A stretch of 64,000 nucleotides of DNA, taken from the NCBI RefSeq assembly GCF_020882245.1, contig NC_083597.1, positions 51,996,152-52,060,151 on the forward strand. The letters run 5' to 3'. The stretch comes from Rhopalosiphum padi. Taxonomy: Eukaryota; Arthropoda; Insecta; Hemiptera; Aphididae. The notes below the pieces were generated by a model. That model searched no databases and was not told where the DNA came from. It was given only the letters and a program-made list of their open reading frames with translations. Made by a program: the position numbers and the translations under genes. Below, one piece after another: positions 22,858 through 35,609 of the stretch. The first letter of the stretch is position 1, and each line of letters begins with the position of its first letter.

Positions 22858-24252
22858 TTTTAGGTTTGAGTGTAAAGTTTGATTGGTTCTGTTAATTTAT
22901 AAAAAAAAATATATAATTTTCAATTCACAATAATTATTATAATAAATATCGGTAATTTGCGATTAAAATTGCACATCAGCAACATTTTCAAACAAATCCA
23001 ATAATAATAGTATTAATTCTTTTGAACTTTTTTTACTCAAATTTTATAAAAAAAAATACTATAGGCTATAACTAAGAATTTGACAAACATTTTTATACAA
23101 AATTAAATTTATGTCCTTATCCAAAGATAAAAAAAATATATTTATTCTGAGACACAACAACAAAGACAAGTTATTTATATTAGATACCTACCTACCTACA
23201 TATTATATAATATAGTTAATATAATAATATATTAGGTACAATATCTATTAGCAACTAGAAAGATGATGTATTAAAATTAGAATATTATGGTACATAAATA
23301 TATATTTCAAAAACTCATTACATTTAACTTGAATTAAAGGGACAAAAAAAAATTCTAGAAAAAACAATTTATATTTGATTTTTAGTTAATCTGATATTTT
23401 ATTTTACAATAAATAAAATCATATAAGGTTAAACAATTAAAATGTAATTATTTAATCAAACTTATAAGTACGTCTGTGTTATTCTGCAAAATTATTGAGT
23501 AAACAAGCACACTTTTCGATTATATTGTTTCTCATAAATCTCTGAATATGAAGTATTGACGGATTTGTGAACCTATCATTTGCCATGGTATTTCTTTAGT
23601 TCAATTCTTTATTCACCTCATTACAAAAAATGAGCGTTTACACGAGGCAGATGTTGGTGTAATCAAATAATCAATTTAGTTTGTAAAAGTTTATAAACAT
23701 TTGTAAAAGTATTGTTTACAATGAGTATAATATGTCATATATTTCAAAGTAGGTTGTCTTTATTTATCATATTTTTTAGGACCATCATTTCAGCCTTTAA
23801 GTTTTTTAGACTTGAATATGTTTATATTACATTATTAATTATTATGTCTTACTAAGTATTTACATTTTAGTATAAGTTGACTACTGACTAGGTTCTGTTT
23901 CCAAGTAAATAATTATTACGTGTGTACTATATATGTGTTCTATACAATTATTGTTCGTTATCGGTGTTATTTTCATAATAATATCAGATGATTCAAAAAT
24001 ACACGATCCGACGACTGTACAGAGTAAATCGAAAAAATTAATACAACCATATATACATATTACATGTACACATTATTATATCATAGAGTAATATTACTCT
24101 ATGTATTATATTAACACATTACACACCGTACCAGCTATCAGTGGTTGTCTGTGCGGCAACTGCCGATTATGGCTTATCTTATCCAATCTAAAAATGAATT
24201 GTTATAGACCAAAATAGAATTAAACTGGCTTTTTGTAAATAAAGTTACATAA
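22858..24252. other. AT-rich DNA without recognised genes
   Basis: About 1.4 kb with no convincing open frame. It holds a perfect 22-bp palindrome at 24082-24103 and a GC-richer patch around 24120-24180. I see no further transposon-like gene. Confidence 0.5.
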
Positions 24253-24768
24253 CACTACAACAGTGTATTCGGTTTTGGCTATTCGTTTCAGGACTTACGG
24301 ATTAACCGCCATTTGTCAGTCGCCTCAGTTCCAGGTTACGTTTTTCCGACAATTCAATGTATTATATTATTATTTACTTATATTAGTGATTAATAATATT
24401 ATGGGTACTTAATACTTATTCGAAAATTCGGTATTGCCCCGTTATTTTCCTGTAAGTTGTATAATATTATTAGTGTTGTGTATCTACTTGATTAACCGCC
24501 AATAGTTACAACTTGTATAATCTAGGTTCTGCCGTTCCTAAACTGTAAATTTAGTAACTGCATTTTTCATCGCATTTTGATAAGTAATTATTTAAATTTA
24601 AAATATTTGAATTTGAAACAATTCACTATGTAATTTTTTTTTCAGACTAGTTTTGAGCTGACTATTGTGTATACAGTCGTAAATAGTGAACCTAACCATA
24701 TTAGTTATTTTGGTGAGTACATGTATATTATAATTATTTAAGTTTTAAGTACCTATTTGTATTTAATT
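24253..24768 (+). promoter_or_regulatory. Possible CACTA-type terminus and 5' leader of the transposase gene
   Basis: The leader begins near CACTACAACAGTGTATTCGG at 24253, which has the CACTA start that names the superfamily and is itself a small inverted repeat (CACT...AGTG). A possible opposite end is TTGCAGTG at 30110-30117. ATTAACCGCC occurs at about 24301 and 24491, suggesting subterminal repeats. A splice-donor-like GGTGAGTAC at about 24712 and an acceptor-like TTTTTTTTCAGACTAG at about 24634-24650 suggest a leader intron. The 3-bp flanks of the two proposed ends do not match, so the boundaries are uncertain. Confidence 0.35.
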
Positions 24769-26462
24769 ATGTCATACCATACTCTCAGTAAATCTACTAA
24801 ACGTAGACGATTTTTAGAAGAAATAGAGACTGTAGATTTCCTGATGGATAATCAACTCGAGTTAAATCATCAACCAAGTACATCTCATGACAGTTTTTCA
24901 CTACCATTGGAAAGTTCTAATTTATCTGATTCCATTGATAGTACTTCAAACAATTTGTTTTCATTTGAAACGCATCTTAATTTTATTTCAAATAATAGTG
25001 ATTTTGACCAAAATATTTTTTCATTTAATTCTTGTTCTGATACTGATGAGTCTGATAATAATGAAATTCATATATTTAATGATGAACAACTAATATTGAA
25101 TTCATTAGCTAAATGGAAAGTTAATTACTCTATAACATCTGTAGCTTTTTCTAGTTTATTAAAAATTCTTAAAGAGCCTAATTGTTTTAATAGTTTTCCA
25201 TTAAATTCTACAACAGTTATGAAAACAAATAAATCTAATATGACAAATCAAATTCAAACTGTTAACTCTGGCTTATATTATCATTTTGGAATATCAAATG
25301 GTTTAATGTCAGTCTATGATCTAAGTGTTTTTGAGGAAGTTATTAGACTAGTAGTGGGGATTGACGGCTTACCACTAACAAAGAGTTCTTCTAGTACTTT
25401 CTGGCCAGTTTTAGCTTATGCTCGTTATCCTCTAAATAAACCTAATGTATTTATTATTGGTCTTTATTGGGGGAAAGAGAAACCTCAATGCAGTAATTTA
25501 TATTTAAGAAGTATGGTTGATGAACTAAAAAGTTTATCCTTAAATGGTTTTAAAACGGAATACGGAGTAAAATTTGTAGTATTAGATACAATTTGTTGTG
25601 ATCTTCCTGCTCGTAGTTTTATTATACGCACTAAAAATTTCAATGGTTATTTTTCATGTTCAAGATGTGTTGTTGAAGGGCATCGTGTTAACAATACTAC
25701 ATGCTTTTTAGGAACTAATTATTCTAAAAGAACACATACTGATTTTTTAAATCGTATTGATGATGATTATCACGTCACTAACGACGTTTCTGTATTAACA
25801 GAAATACCGCATATTAATATGGTTAATAGTTTCAGTTTAGACTATATGCATATGGGGTGCTTAGGTGTTATGAAAAAACTAATTTTATTATGGTTAGGTA
25901 TGATAAAAAATGCTCCATTATCTGTTCGTATACAAAGTCGAGATGTATCAAATATTTCTAAACATATTTTATCTTTTAAACCATTTGTAACGAATGATTT
26001 TCCTAGAAAACTCCAGGGATATATGAAGTGGCTCGATACAAGGCTACAGAATTTAAATTTATTTTAGTATATGTAGGAGCAATTATTTTAAAAGGGGCTA
26101 TAACTGAAGAATGTTACAATCATTTTATATGTTTACATGTATCGTTTAGAATTCTATTATCATCTAATAGTAATAAAAAAGTTGTTGATTTTGCTGAAAA
26201 ACTTTTAGTATATTTTGTTGAAACATTTGAAGACATATATGAGACTCAGTTTTCATCTCATAATATTCATAGCTTAATACATTTAGCAGATGATTATAGA
26301 AATTAGTAATTACGGTTCCCTTGATAATTGCTCACAAAATTTTTAAAGGTAATGGTCAGGAAACATGAGAAGCCTTTAGAGCAGGTCATTAATCGTTACA
26401 GGGAGTTTTTAAGATTCAATGATCCAGCTGTTGATACAGATCAAAGTAAAATTGTTAAGTAA
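24769..26462 (+). pseudogene. CACTA/EnSpm-like transposase, frameshifted
   Basis: I use the ATG at 24769 (MSYHTLSKSTKRRR); an open run of 432 codons goes to 26067. After an acidic, serine-rich N-terminal stretch to about residue 110 come IDGLPLTKS (about 198-206), FWPVL, VFIIGLYWGKEKPQ, CCDLPARSFI (about 276-285), a GYFSCSRCVVEG cysteine pair and LDYMHMGCLGVMKKL. These are features of the large transposases found in animal CACTA/EnSpm-type elements and annotated as transposase-domain proteins. At about 26025-26033 the frame shifts and continues as RYKATEFKFILVYVG ... HNIHSLIHLADDYRN to 26306. It resumes in another frame at about 26350 with VRKHEKPLEQVINRY, ending at 26460-26462. A segment between the last two parts is missing. 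The copy is therefore dead, though more than 400 codons survive without a stop. The superfamily is my best judgement from motifs. Confidence 0.75.
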
Positions 26463-26622
26463 ATGTTACAAAAAAAATATGTGTTGTTTAATTTGTATTA
26501 ATAATTGTTGTACTGTATAATATGCATAATTTATTGCTTTATAAAATGTCTTAATTAATAACAACTATTGTATTTACTTAGAATAGTTTCATATATTTTT
26601 ATTGAAAAGTATAAAAATCATA

Positions 26623-29191
26623 ATGAATACATATTCAGTTGTGGAATTTATTGATGACTGTACAATTGAAGCTGTACCAACCAATTAGATAAAAAATGGT
26701 ATGTGTGCATGGCCTACTACAAGAAAAGATTCTACTCTTAGAAAGCTGATGGTAAGAAAAAGTCTTCCAAATGACATTGAGTATAATCAATACAAAATTA
26801 TAGTACAAACAACTAGTAAGTGATAAAAGTGGTATTTCTGAATTTATTCATTTAAAATAAAGTTAATATTTTGACTTTTATATTAAATTTATTTGCTACT
26901 CAATGTATTGACATACCTAAAAATATTACACATTTATTGGCATATTTTTATATGAATAGATTCATTAATAAAAGCAAGAGAAATGACTAAAGAAGGACTT
27001 ACAAAAACTGATATATCATCTGCTGAAGATTATGATTTAAAACATAAACGTAAATGCAAACAAAAGACAATACTTCCAATTACTATGGAATCATTATTAT
27101 GTCCTACTTATTCAGGTATTGCATAGCTGTATAGTAAATACTAAATATATACTTATATATAAGTTAAATAATAGGTGGGTAGTAAATGTTTAATGTGATT
27201 TGTAATGCTTAGCGTCTGAAGATGAATCCAATGACAATTGTAATGATGATATTATTGTTACTGCATTTCAAGTCACTGAGCCATGAGTAAATGGTTGGTC
27301 ACCTTCTCCGAAAAAAATAAAAAGTAAGTTTAATAAAAACAAATCTTATGTACTTAAATTAAACATGAAACATAATATTTTTACAATAAAAATTACTTTT
27401 CAGGTTTTCAAACTACACAGACTCTAGTAAAAATAAATATTTATATTCAAAGCCCTCAGTTTCCAGACAACTTTCATATGCTAGCACTGACAAGTAAAAA
27501 AGTATGAATTACTTATTATTGTAAAATTCTTGGTTAATTTAAAATGAATATTATTTTATACTTTAGAAATTATGTCAAAACCTTTAACAAATGATAAAAC
27601 AGATATTGATGATAATATATCATTTAGAAGTGACGATTCCATAACAGCTCTACCATCTGAATCACAGTCAGGTAAATCTAGTCAATTTGTTTTTATATAC
27701 TAGAAGAAATTCAGAAAAATGTAACCAACGAAATGAATATAATATTATCAATATAAAAACAAAAACTGCCACAAGCATCACACGTGATTGATACACCAAC
27801 CACATTATCTACTTCAGGTTAAACAAATTGTCTTAATAATAGGCATATATCAAATAAATTACTAACTAAAATAAGAATAACTTGGGGATAAATAATTAAA
27901 ATTAATTTATATTAAGTTGTATTCATTTTTTCAATTGGTGTCATTCAATCAAATAGTCTTATTATAAAATAAAGTCCCTATATTTACTGCTTTAATATCA
28001 TATCAATGATAACAAGCTGGGTTGTTCCATAGCTCCTTGAATTTGTGTGTTTTATTATGGTGGTTTTAGATTATTTTAAGAAAGACATAATTGTGTTTTG
28101 TGAGATGGCAATAATTAAATACACAAAATTTGACTTTGAAGAATAATAAAAGATATTTTAAGAAAATACCATATATTTGCACATTTCTTAGCATTTTTGT
28201 TGCATTTTAGTATGTTTATAATTGTAATATTATTGGTCTATGTTCTGTTTAAATAACTTTTTGGGTATTTATTAATATTCCCATAATATTATAATAAACA
28301 AAATAAAACTACAAAACTAATCTATTAACTATTGAATGCTAATTGCTTCATAAACATATTTAAAATATATTTATAATAAAGTATAGTTTCTTATTATACA
28401 GATCATGATTTTCAAAAAGAGGAGCTGTATAGATTGGCTTATGTAAAACATGAACTTAAAAGACTTGTCAATAATCAAATAGACATTGCACAAAGAATTG
28501 AATTAATTGAAACACGTCTTGAAGTTAATACCATTTCAAATACAAGTAGCAACTGTAATAATACATCATCATTAAATGAAATAAGTGATTGCATTTTACC
28601 ATTGGATAACACAACACACCTTGATACATTCAATGACAAAATATCTGGAGATAGAGCCTTTCAAATTAATTTGGTAAGAAAACAATACCTACACCATGTT
28701 TTCAATTTTTAATTATCAATATTGTTGATTTGCCTATAGATATCTATTATACTTAGAAAGTTGAATAAAAAGTAGATATTGTTATTTTTTGTTTCATGTA
28801 AGACTAATCAACTGAGTTATATTGGTGGAAAACATTTCAAATCAATAATCAAAAGAATTATGAACAAGCTATTCTCAGATGAGTTATTACAATACTTTTC
28901 ATATTCTGGAAAATCTGGAAAGAAGTTAAAATTTTCAAATTTAGCTGTTTGTTCTGTAATTTCAGGTAATAAAATTTAAAAAATGTCCTTACATTTAATG
29001 ACTTGAGATGTTTATAATTTCAATATGTATTTAAATAGGTATAATAATTTAACAAATATTATGTTTTAGATGTTGTTAAACAACAATCCAAGTATAAAAA
29101 TAAAGTTTCTGAAAATGGAATGGAAGAAGTGATTAAAAATTTCCTAGCTCAAGCACCTTTTAATATAAAAAGGAAAACACAAAAATTATAA
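26623..29191 (+). pseudogene. DUF4806-type protein gene, eight exons, two in-frame stops
   Basis: The ATG at 26623 opens MNTYSVVEFIDDCTIEAVPT, a short N-terminal domain usual in this family. Apparent exons with GT-AG borders are 26623-26815, 26960-27115, 27213-27323, 27404-27493, 27567-27671, 28402-28673, 28803-28965 and 29070-29191. The last two encode the DUF4806 C-terminal domain: LSYIGGKHFKSIIKRIMNKL, SNLAVCSVIS and FLAQAPFNIKR, then stop. Exon 6 encodes a coiled-coil-like stretch (LKRLVNNQIDIAQRIELIE). Two in-frame stops are seen: TAG at 26686-26688, where the family usually has tryptophan, and TGA at 27284-27286. Reading phase is otherwise kept across the junctions I could check. DUF4806 has no known biochemical function; such genes are frequent in insect transposons. 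Its place 160 bp downstream of the transposase, same strand, suggests the second gene of the same element. Confidence 0.75.
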
Positions 29192-30122
29192 CCTACCATT
29201 TGTAACAATTGCAATATTATAATATTATTATATTTAATATTTTTATTATTTTATTATTTAATCAAATATGATATTAAGTTTATTATATATCAACAACAGC
29301 TGCAATGTAAAAATGTTAAATATTACATGTTGTAATAATTATAATAAATATAACAATAACTTTTCAAATCTTATATATTTTAATATTTATTGTTAGTCAA
29401 ATTTTTTAATTTTTAAATCTAAAATTAAAATTTATTTAAATTATATCTATAATACCTATAATAGGTATAATATAAGTAATAATTAATTTAATACGATTGT
29501 CAGTGTATCATAAAGATATTTTATTAAATTAAAATCTAGATAGGTTGGTACATACACAAGTTTTTTATAGTAACAAATGAGTAATTAAATTTAAAGCATA
29601 AATAAATCAACAGTATACGATTATGAAATATTATAATACCACACTTGTTGTTTAAAATAAATTATTAATTAACAGTTGTCTTTTGATTCAAATCTTAAAA
29701 AGTGCATTACAGGGTAATAAATATAACCACGGCGAAGATGAGCTTCATTTAAGTATATCAAATTAAATATATGAGCAAAAATTTTATAAAAGACAAAAAA
29801 TGTTTATTTATTTAAAATTTAAAAACATAAAAAAACTTGCTTTCAAATATTTATTAAAAATAAAATGTTTAATAAATAAACATTGATGGTTATGGAACAT
29901 TCTTTCAGAGTTGGAAAATATAAATACATTTAACCATTTATATGTAATCTTGAATTTTAAATGTTTATCTCAAAATGAAAAAAGGGTTCAAAAAATGATT
30001 AATAATTGTTAACTAAACATTTTATAATTAAAAATTGATCAAAATAAAATATTTAATAAACATGATAATTTTTATTCAAATGCTTAAAAAATTTTAAATA
30101 ATGATTTTCTTGCAGTGTGGGA
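29192..30122. other. 3' flank of the DUF4806 gene to the satellite border
   Basis: Very AT-rich DNA with no open frame of note. AATAAA-like signals are abundant, for example near 29341. The stretch ends CTTGCAGTGTGGGA directly at the satellite. Confidence 0.6.
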
Positions 30123-31312
30123 TTTACACGCATCGTAAAACGGCATGAAGTAACAGTTTGCGCCAAAAAAAAACACGAAAAAATCAAGATTTTATTTTAT
30201 ATAAGTATACGACGGACAGCCACGGCCCCTGTAGTATTTCTCCATTTTTCATAGAAAAAATAAAATATGCATATTTATAGATGGAACCGCAACAGCCATT
30301 GGTTTAAAAACGTTGTAGTGTGCAAGAGGGATCGTCGGACTTTCTTTCTATATCAAAAAAATCAGATAAATCCAAATTTTAACCACCTAAGTACTGTAAA
30401 AACTACTTTTTTGAAAAAAACTGTTTTGCAAGTTTTCGAGGTGAAGGATTTATATTTCAACTCTGAATCTTTAAGAGAATCGTAAGACGGGTTGCTGAAA
30501 CAGTTATCGCACAAGAGAATACGAAATAATCAAGATTTTTAATTTACATTACGGCCGGCCACGGCACCTGTTCGATTTTTGCCGGTTTTTACCAAAAATA
30601 CTAAATATTCGAATTTTTAAGATGGAAGGGTACTGCCGATTGATTTAAAAACGTTGTAGTGTGCAAGAGGGATCGTCGGACTTTCTTTCTATATCAAAAA
30701 AATCTGATAAATCCAAATTTTGACCACCTAAGTACTGTAAAAACTACTTTTTTGAAAAAAACTGTTTTGCAAGTTTTCGAGGTGAAGGATTTATTTTTCA
30801 ACTCTGAAACTTTACACGAATCGTAAGACGTGTTGCTGAAACAGTTATCGCGCAAGAAAATACGAAATATTCAAGATTTTTAATTTACATTACGGCCGGC
30901 CACGGCACCTGTTCGATTTTTGCCGTTTTTTACCAAAAATACTAAATATTCGATTTTTTAAGATGGAAGGGTACTCGCGATTGATTTAAAAACGTTGTAG
31001 TGTGCAAGAAAGACCGTCGGACTTTCTTTCTATATCAATAAAATCTGAAAAATCCAAATATAAACCACCTAAGTACTGTAAAAACTACTTTTTTGACAAA
31101 AACTGTTTTTCAAGTTTTCGAGGTGAAGGATTTATTTTTCAACTCTGAAACTTTACATGAAACGTAAGAAGGGTTGCCGAAACCCTTACCAAGCAAGAAA
31201 ACACCAAATATTCAAGATTTTTAATTTACATTACGGCTGGCCACAGCACCTGTTAGAGTTTTGCCGTTTTCACGTAAAAAACTAAATATTAGTATTTTTA
31301 ACATGGATGTGT

Positions 31313-32427
31313 CGCCGCCGCACCACCACTGATCGAAACACACAAACATTCACGAGCATCGGCCGCTATTCTTGTACCTATTTTTGTTAATTTATTTTAA
31401 TTATTATTGTCGTGAGTTATATAATATTGTAGTACGTAAATGTCGACGGCGTGTTATCTTCCGCCGTACCGGTTCGTTAATGTGCACAATTCTAACACGG
31501 CTGTCGTAATTTTCGTCAGTCTCTTCGTATTGTACGTCATTGTATGTTCCGCAACTCTAATTATTAGTTTTGATGAATAAACATTATTTTTTATTATATT
31601 TATTGGCAAGGCGCGAATCGCCATTTGTTATTAATATTATATTGTGTGCACGAATTGCCACAGTTTAGTAGCCTTATATTATTGTATGCCTGCGCGAATC
31701 GCCGTATTGTTAATATTGTATTTGTAGGTGCGAATTGCCTTATTTTTCTCTATTATATTATTTTATATTTTATAGGCGCGAATCTCTGTATTGTTAATAT
31801 TGTTTTATACTTGTAGACGCCAATCGTCAACGTGTTGTAATTTTTATTTAGTGTTTTGTGTATGTGTATTATTATTATATATAGCTGTGTAATAGGTAGC
31901 GGCTGGCCAGCAGTGCTCCACAAACTGTGAGTTTTTTTTTGTTATTATTATTGAAAATTATTAATTACCGTAAGCATTATTATACAATATACATATATAC
32001 TTTGCTGTATACTATTATTATATTTTCTATTGGTTAAGCCGAACCGGCAAATATTATATTAGTATATTTTATACAGTTTTTTTTCTATTGTTGGGCCAAA
32101 AGGGCCGTAGTTTATTGCATATTTTTTATTACCGCCTTTATTATCTATTATACATATTTTTCTTACCGAATAAATTGAGTTACCTTTTTAATATTAGTTT
32201 TAAGTTTTACACACACAAACAAATATTCACACCTACACACACTACCGCACACTAGCACTCTTTGGTCTTGCTCGGCGACCCCGTCCACTTCCTTTCAGTC
32301 GCTATACATACATACACAACTTTACACAGGTCGGTCGGTGTGTAGAGTGGAGCACGTGAAGTATTTTGGTGACCGGGCGTCACGGCCTATTATTGTACGT
32401 ACCCGTCCCGTACAGAAGTGTACTTGT
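31313..32427. mobile_element. 1115-bp non-satellite insert, copy 1
   Basis: Unique-looking sequence from CGCCGCCGCACCACCACTG to CGTACAGAAGTGTACTTGT, flanked by a 7-bp direct repeat GATGTGT (31306-31312 and 32428-32434), as left by a transposition event. It contains six degenerate GCGCGAATCGCC-like motifs at about 31611, 31648, 31692, 31728, 31776 and 31816. It also has an AATAAA at about 31576 and, near its end, TTTTGGTGACCGGGCGTCAC, whose TGGTGACC could be a primer-binding site. A solo LTR with some leader sequence is one possibility, but the TG...CA ends expected of an LTR are not clear. No coding region is supported; a 63-codon frame at 31625-31816 runs through the motif repeats. Confidence 0.8.
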
Positions 32428-35110
32428 GATGTGTTCAAAAACGTTGTAGCGTGCAAGAGGGACCGTCGCTCATTCTTTCTATATCAATAAAATCTGGAAA
32501 ATCTAAATTTTAATCACCCAAGTACTGTAAAAACTACTTTTTTGAAAAAAACTGTTTTGCAAGTTTTCGAGGTGAAGGATTTATTTTTCAACTCTGAATC
32601 TTTACGAGAATCGTAAGACGGGTTGCTGAAACAGTTATCGCGCAAGAAAATACGAAATAATCAAGATTTTGAATTTACATTAAGGCCGGCCACAGCACCT
32701 GTTCGATTTTTTCCGTTTTTTACCAAAAATACTAAATATTCGAATTTTTATGATGGAAGGATACTCGCGATTGATTTAATAACGTTGTAGTGTGCAAGAG
32801 GGACCGTCGGACTTTCTTTCTATATCAAAAAAATCAGATAAATCCAAATTTTAACCACCTAAGTACTGTAAAAACTACTTTTTTGAAAAAAACTGTTTTG
32901 CAAGTTTTCGAGGTGAAGGATTTATATTTCAACTCTGAATCTTTAAGAGAATCGTAAGACGGGTTGACGAAACAGTTATCGCGCAAGAAAAAACGAAATA
33001 ATAAAGATTTTTAATTTACATTATGGCCGGCCACGGCACCTGTTCGATTTTTGCCGTTTTTTACCAAAAATACTAAATATTCGAATTTTTAAGATGGAAG
33101 GGTACTCGCGATTGATTTAATAACGTTGTAGTGTGCAAGAGGGACCGTCGGACTTTCTTTCTATATCAAAAAAATCAGATAAATCCAAATTTTAACCACC
33201 TAAGTACTGTAAAAACTACTTTTTTGAAAAAAACTGTTTTGCAAGTTTTCGAGGTGAAGGATTTATTTTTCAACTATGAATCTTTAGGAGAATCGTAAGA
33301 CGGGTTGCTGAAACAGTTATCGCGCAAGAAAATACGAAATAATCAAGATTTTGAATTTACATTACGGCCGGCCACGGCACCTGTTCGATTTTTGCCGTTT
33401 TTTTACCAAAAATACTAAATATTCGAATTTTTAAGATGGAAGGATACTCGCGATTGATTTAATAACGTTGTAGTGTGCAAGAGGGACCGTCGGACTTTCT
33501 TTCTATATCAAAAAAATCTGATAAAACCAATTTTAACCACCTAAGTACTGTAAAAACAACTTTTTTGAAAAAAACTGTTTTGCAAGTTTTCGAGGTGAAG
33601 GATTTATTTTTCAACTCTGAATCTTTACGAGAATCGTAAGACGGGTTGCTGAAACAGTTATCGCGCAAGAAAATACGAAATAATCAAGATTTTGAATTTA
33701 CATTAAGGCCGGCCACAGCACCTGTTCGATTTTTTCCGTTTTTTACCAAAAATACTAAATATTCGAATTTTTAAGATGGAAGGGTACTCGCGATTGATTT
33801 ATAAACGTTGTGGTGTGCAAGAGGGACAATCGGACTTTCTTTCTATATCAAAACTTTACACGAATCGTAAGACGGGTTGCCGAAACAGTTACCAAGCAAG
33901 AAAACACCAAATAGTCAAGATTTTTAATTTACATTACGGCCGCCCACGGCACCTGTTCGATTTTTGCCGTTTTTTACCAAAAATACTAAATATTCGAATT
34001 TTTAAGATGGAAGGGTACTCGCGATTGATTTAAAAACGTTGTAGTGTGCAAGACGGACCGTCGGACTTTCTTTCTATATCAATAAAATATGAAAAATCCA
34101 AATATAAACCACCTAAGTACTGTAAAAACTACTTTTTTGAAAAAAACTGTTTTGCAAGTTTTCGAGGTGAAGGATTTATTTTTCAACTCTGAAACTTTAC
34201 ACGAATCGTAAGACGGGTTGCTGAAACAGTTATCGCGCAAGAAAATACGAAATATTCAAGATTTTGAATTTACATTACGGCCGGCCACGGCACCTGTTCG
34301 ATTTTTGCCGTTTTTTACCAAAAATACTAAATATTCGAATTTTTAAGATGGAAGGGTACTCGCGATTGATTTAATAACGTTGTAGTGTGCAAGAGGGACC
34401 GTCGGACTTTCTTTCTATATCAAAAAAATCAGATAAATCCAAATTTTAACCACCTAAGTACTGTAAAAACTACTTTTTTGAAAAAAACTGTTTTGCAAGT
34501 TTTCGAGTAGAAGGATTTATTTTTCAACTCTAAACTTTACACGAATCGTAAGACGGGTTGCCGAAACAGTTACCAAGCAAGAAAACACCAAATAGTCAAG
34601 ATTTTTAATTTACATTCTGGCCGTCCACGGCACCTGTTCGATTTTTGCCGTTTTTTACCAATAATACTAAATATTCGAATTTTTAAGATGGAAGGGTACT
34701 CGCGATTGATTTATAAACGTTGTGGTGTGCAAGAGGGACAATCGGACTTTCTTTCTATATCAAAACTTTACACGAATCGTAAGACGGGTTGCCGAAACAG
34801 TTACCAAGCAAGAAAACACCAAATAGTCAAGATTTTTAATTTACATTACGGCCGCCCACGGCACCTGTTCGATTTTTGCCGTTTTTTACCAAAAATACTA
34901 AATATTCGAATTTTTAAGATGGAAGGGTACTCGCGATTGATTTAAAAACGTTGTAGTGTGCAAGACGGACCGTCGGACTTTCTTTCTATATCAATAAAAT
35001 ATGAAAAATCCAAATATAAACCACCTAAGTACTGTAAAAACTACTTTTTTGAAAAAAACTGTTTTGCAAGTTTTCGAGGTGAAGGATTTATTTTTCAACT
35101 CTGAAACTTT
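31313..35110. repeat. Large duplicated block, first copy (about 3.8 kb)
   Basis: This block recurs at 37400 to about 41197 with an offset of 6087, dropping to 6086 after a one-base T-tract difference near 33404. It includes the 1115-bp insert, several full monomers and two 111-bp-deleted monomers. Part of the second copy (about 39060-41355) recurs again at about 45523-47818 with an offset of 6463. Confidence 0.9.
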
Positions 35111-35609
35111 ACGAGAATCGTAAGACGGGTTGCTGAAACAGTTATCGCGCTAGAAAATACGAAATAATCAAGATTTTGAATTTACATTACGGCCGGCCAC
35201 GGCACCTGTTCGATTTTTGCCGTTTTTTACCAAAAATACTAAATATTCGATTTTTTAAGATGGAAGGGTACTCGCGATTGATTTAAAAACGTTGTAGTGT
35301 GCAAGAAAGACCGTCGGACTTTCTTTCTATATCAATAAAATCTGAAAAATCCAAATATAAACCACCTAAGTACTGTAAAAACTACTTTTTTGACAAAAAC
35401 TGTTTTTCAAGTTTTCGAGGTGAAGGATTTATTTTTCAACTCTGAAACTTTACATGAAACGTAAGAAGGGTTGCCGAAACCCTTACCAAGCAAGAAAACA
35501 CCAAATATTCAAGATTTTTAATTTACATTACGGCTGGCCACAGCACCTGTTAGAGTTTTGCCGTTTTCACGTAAAAAACTAAATATTAGTATTTTTAACA
35601 TGGATGTGT

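Larger units (their letters stand above)
22217..30122. mobile_element. About 7.9-kb transposon-derived insertion splitting a satellite monomer
   Basis: Satellite sequence stops after CTCTGAAACT at 22216 and resumes with TTTACACGCATCGTAA at 30123; joined, these give the expected CTGAAACTTTACACG of the family-2 unit. The left edge reads TATCCACACAGC and the right edge GCAGTGTGGGAT. Their inner nine bases, CCACACAGC and the reverse complement CCACACTGC, match at eight positions, a possible short terminal inverted repeat. A TTA at 22216-22218 and 30124-30126 could be a 3-bp target duplication. The interior contains a LINE tail, a CACTA/EnSpm-like transposase and a DUF4806 gene, so the block may be nested rather than one element. 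Confidence 0.6.

Noticed and set aside
24887..25093. 68-codon plus-strand frame
   Set aside because: It is a shadow in another frame of the CACTA/EnSpm-like transposase.
31313..32427. Firm call of the 1115-bp insert as a solo LTR
   Set aside because: It has a 7-bp direct repeat and a possible TGGTGACC site, but no clear TG...CA ends and no partner LTR or polymerase genes in view.
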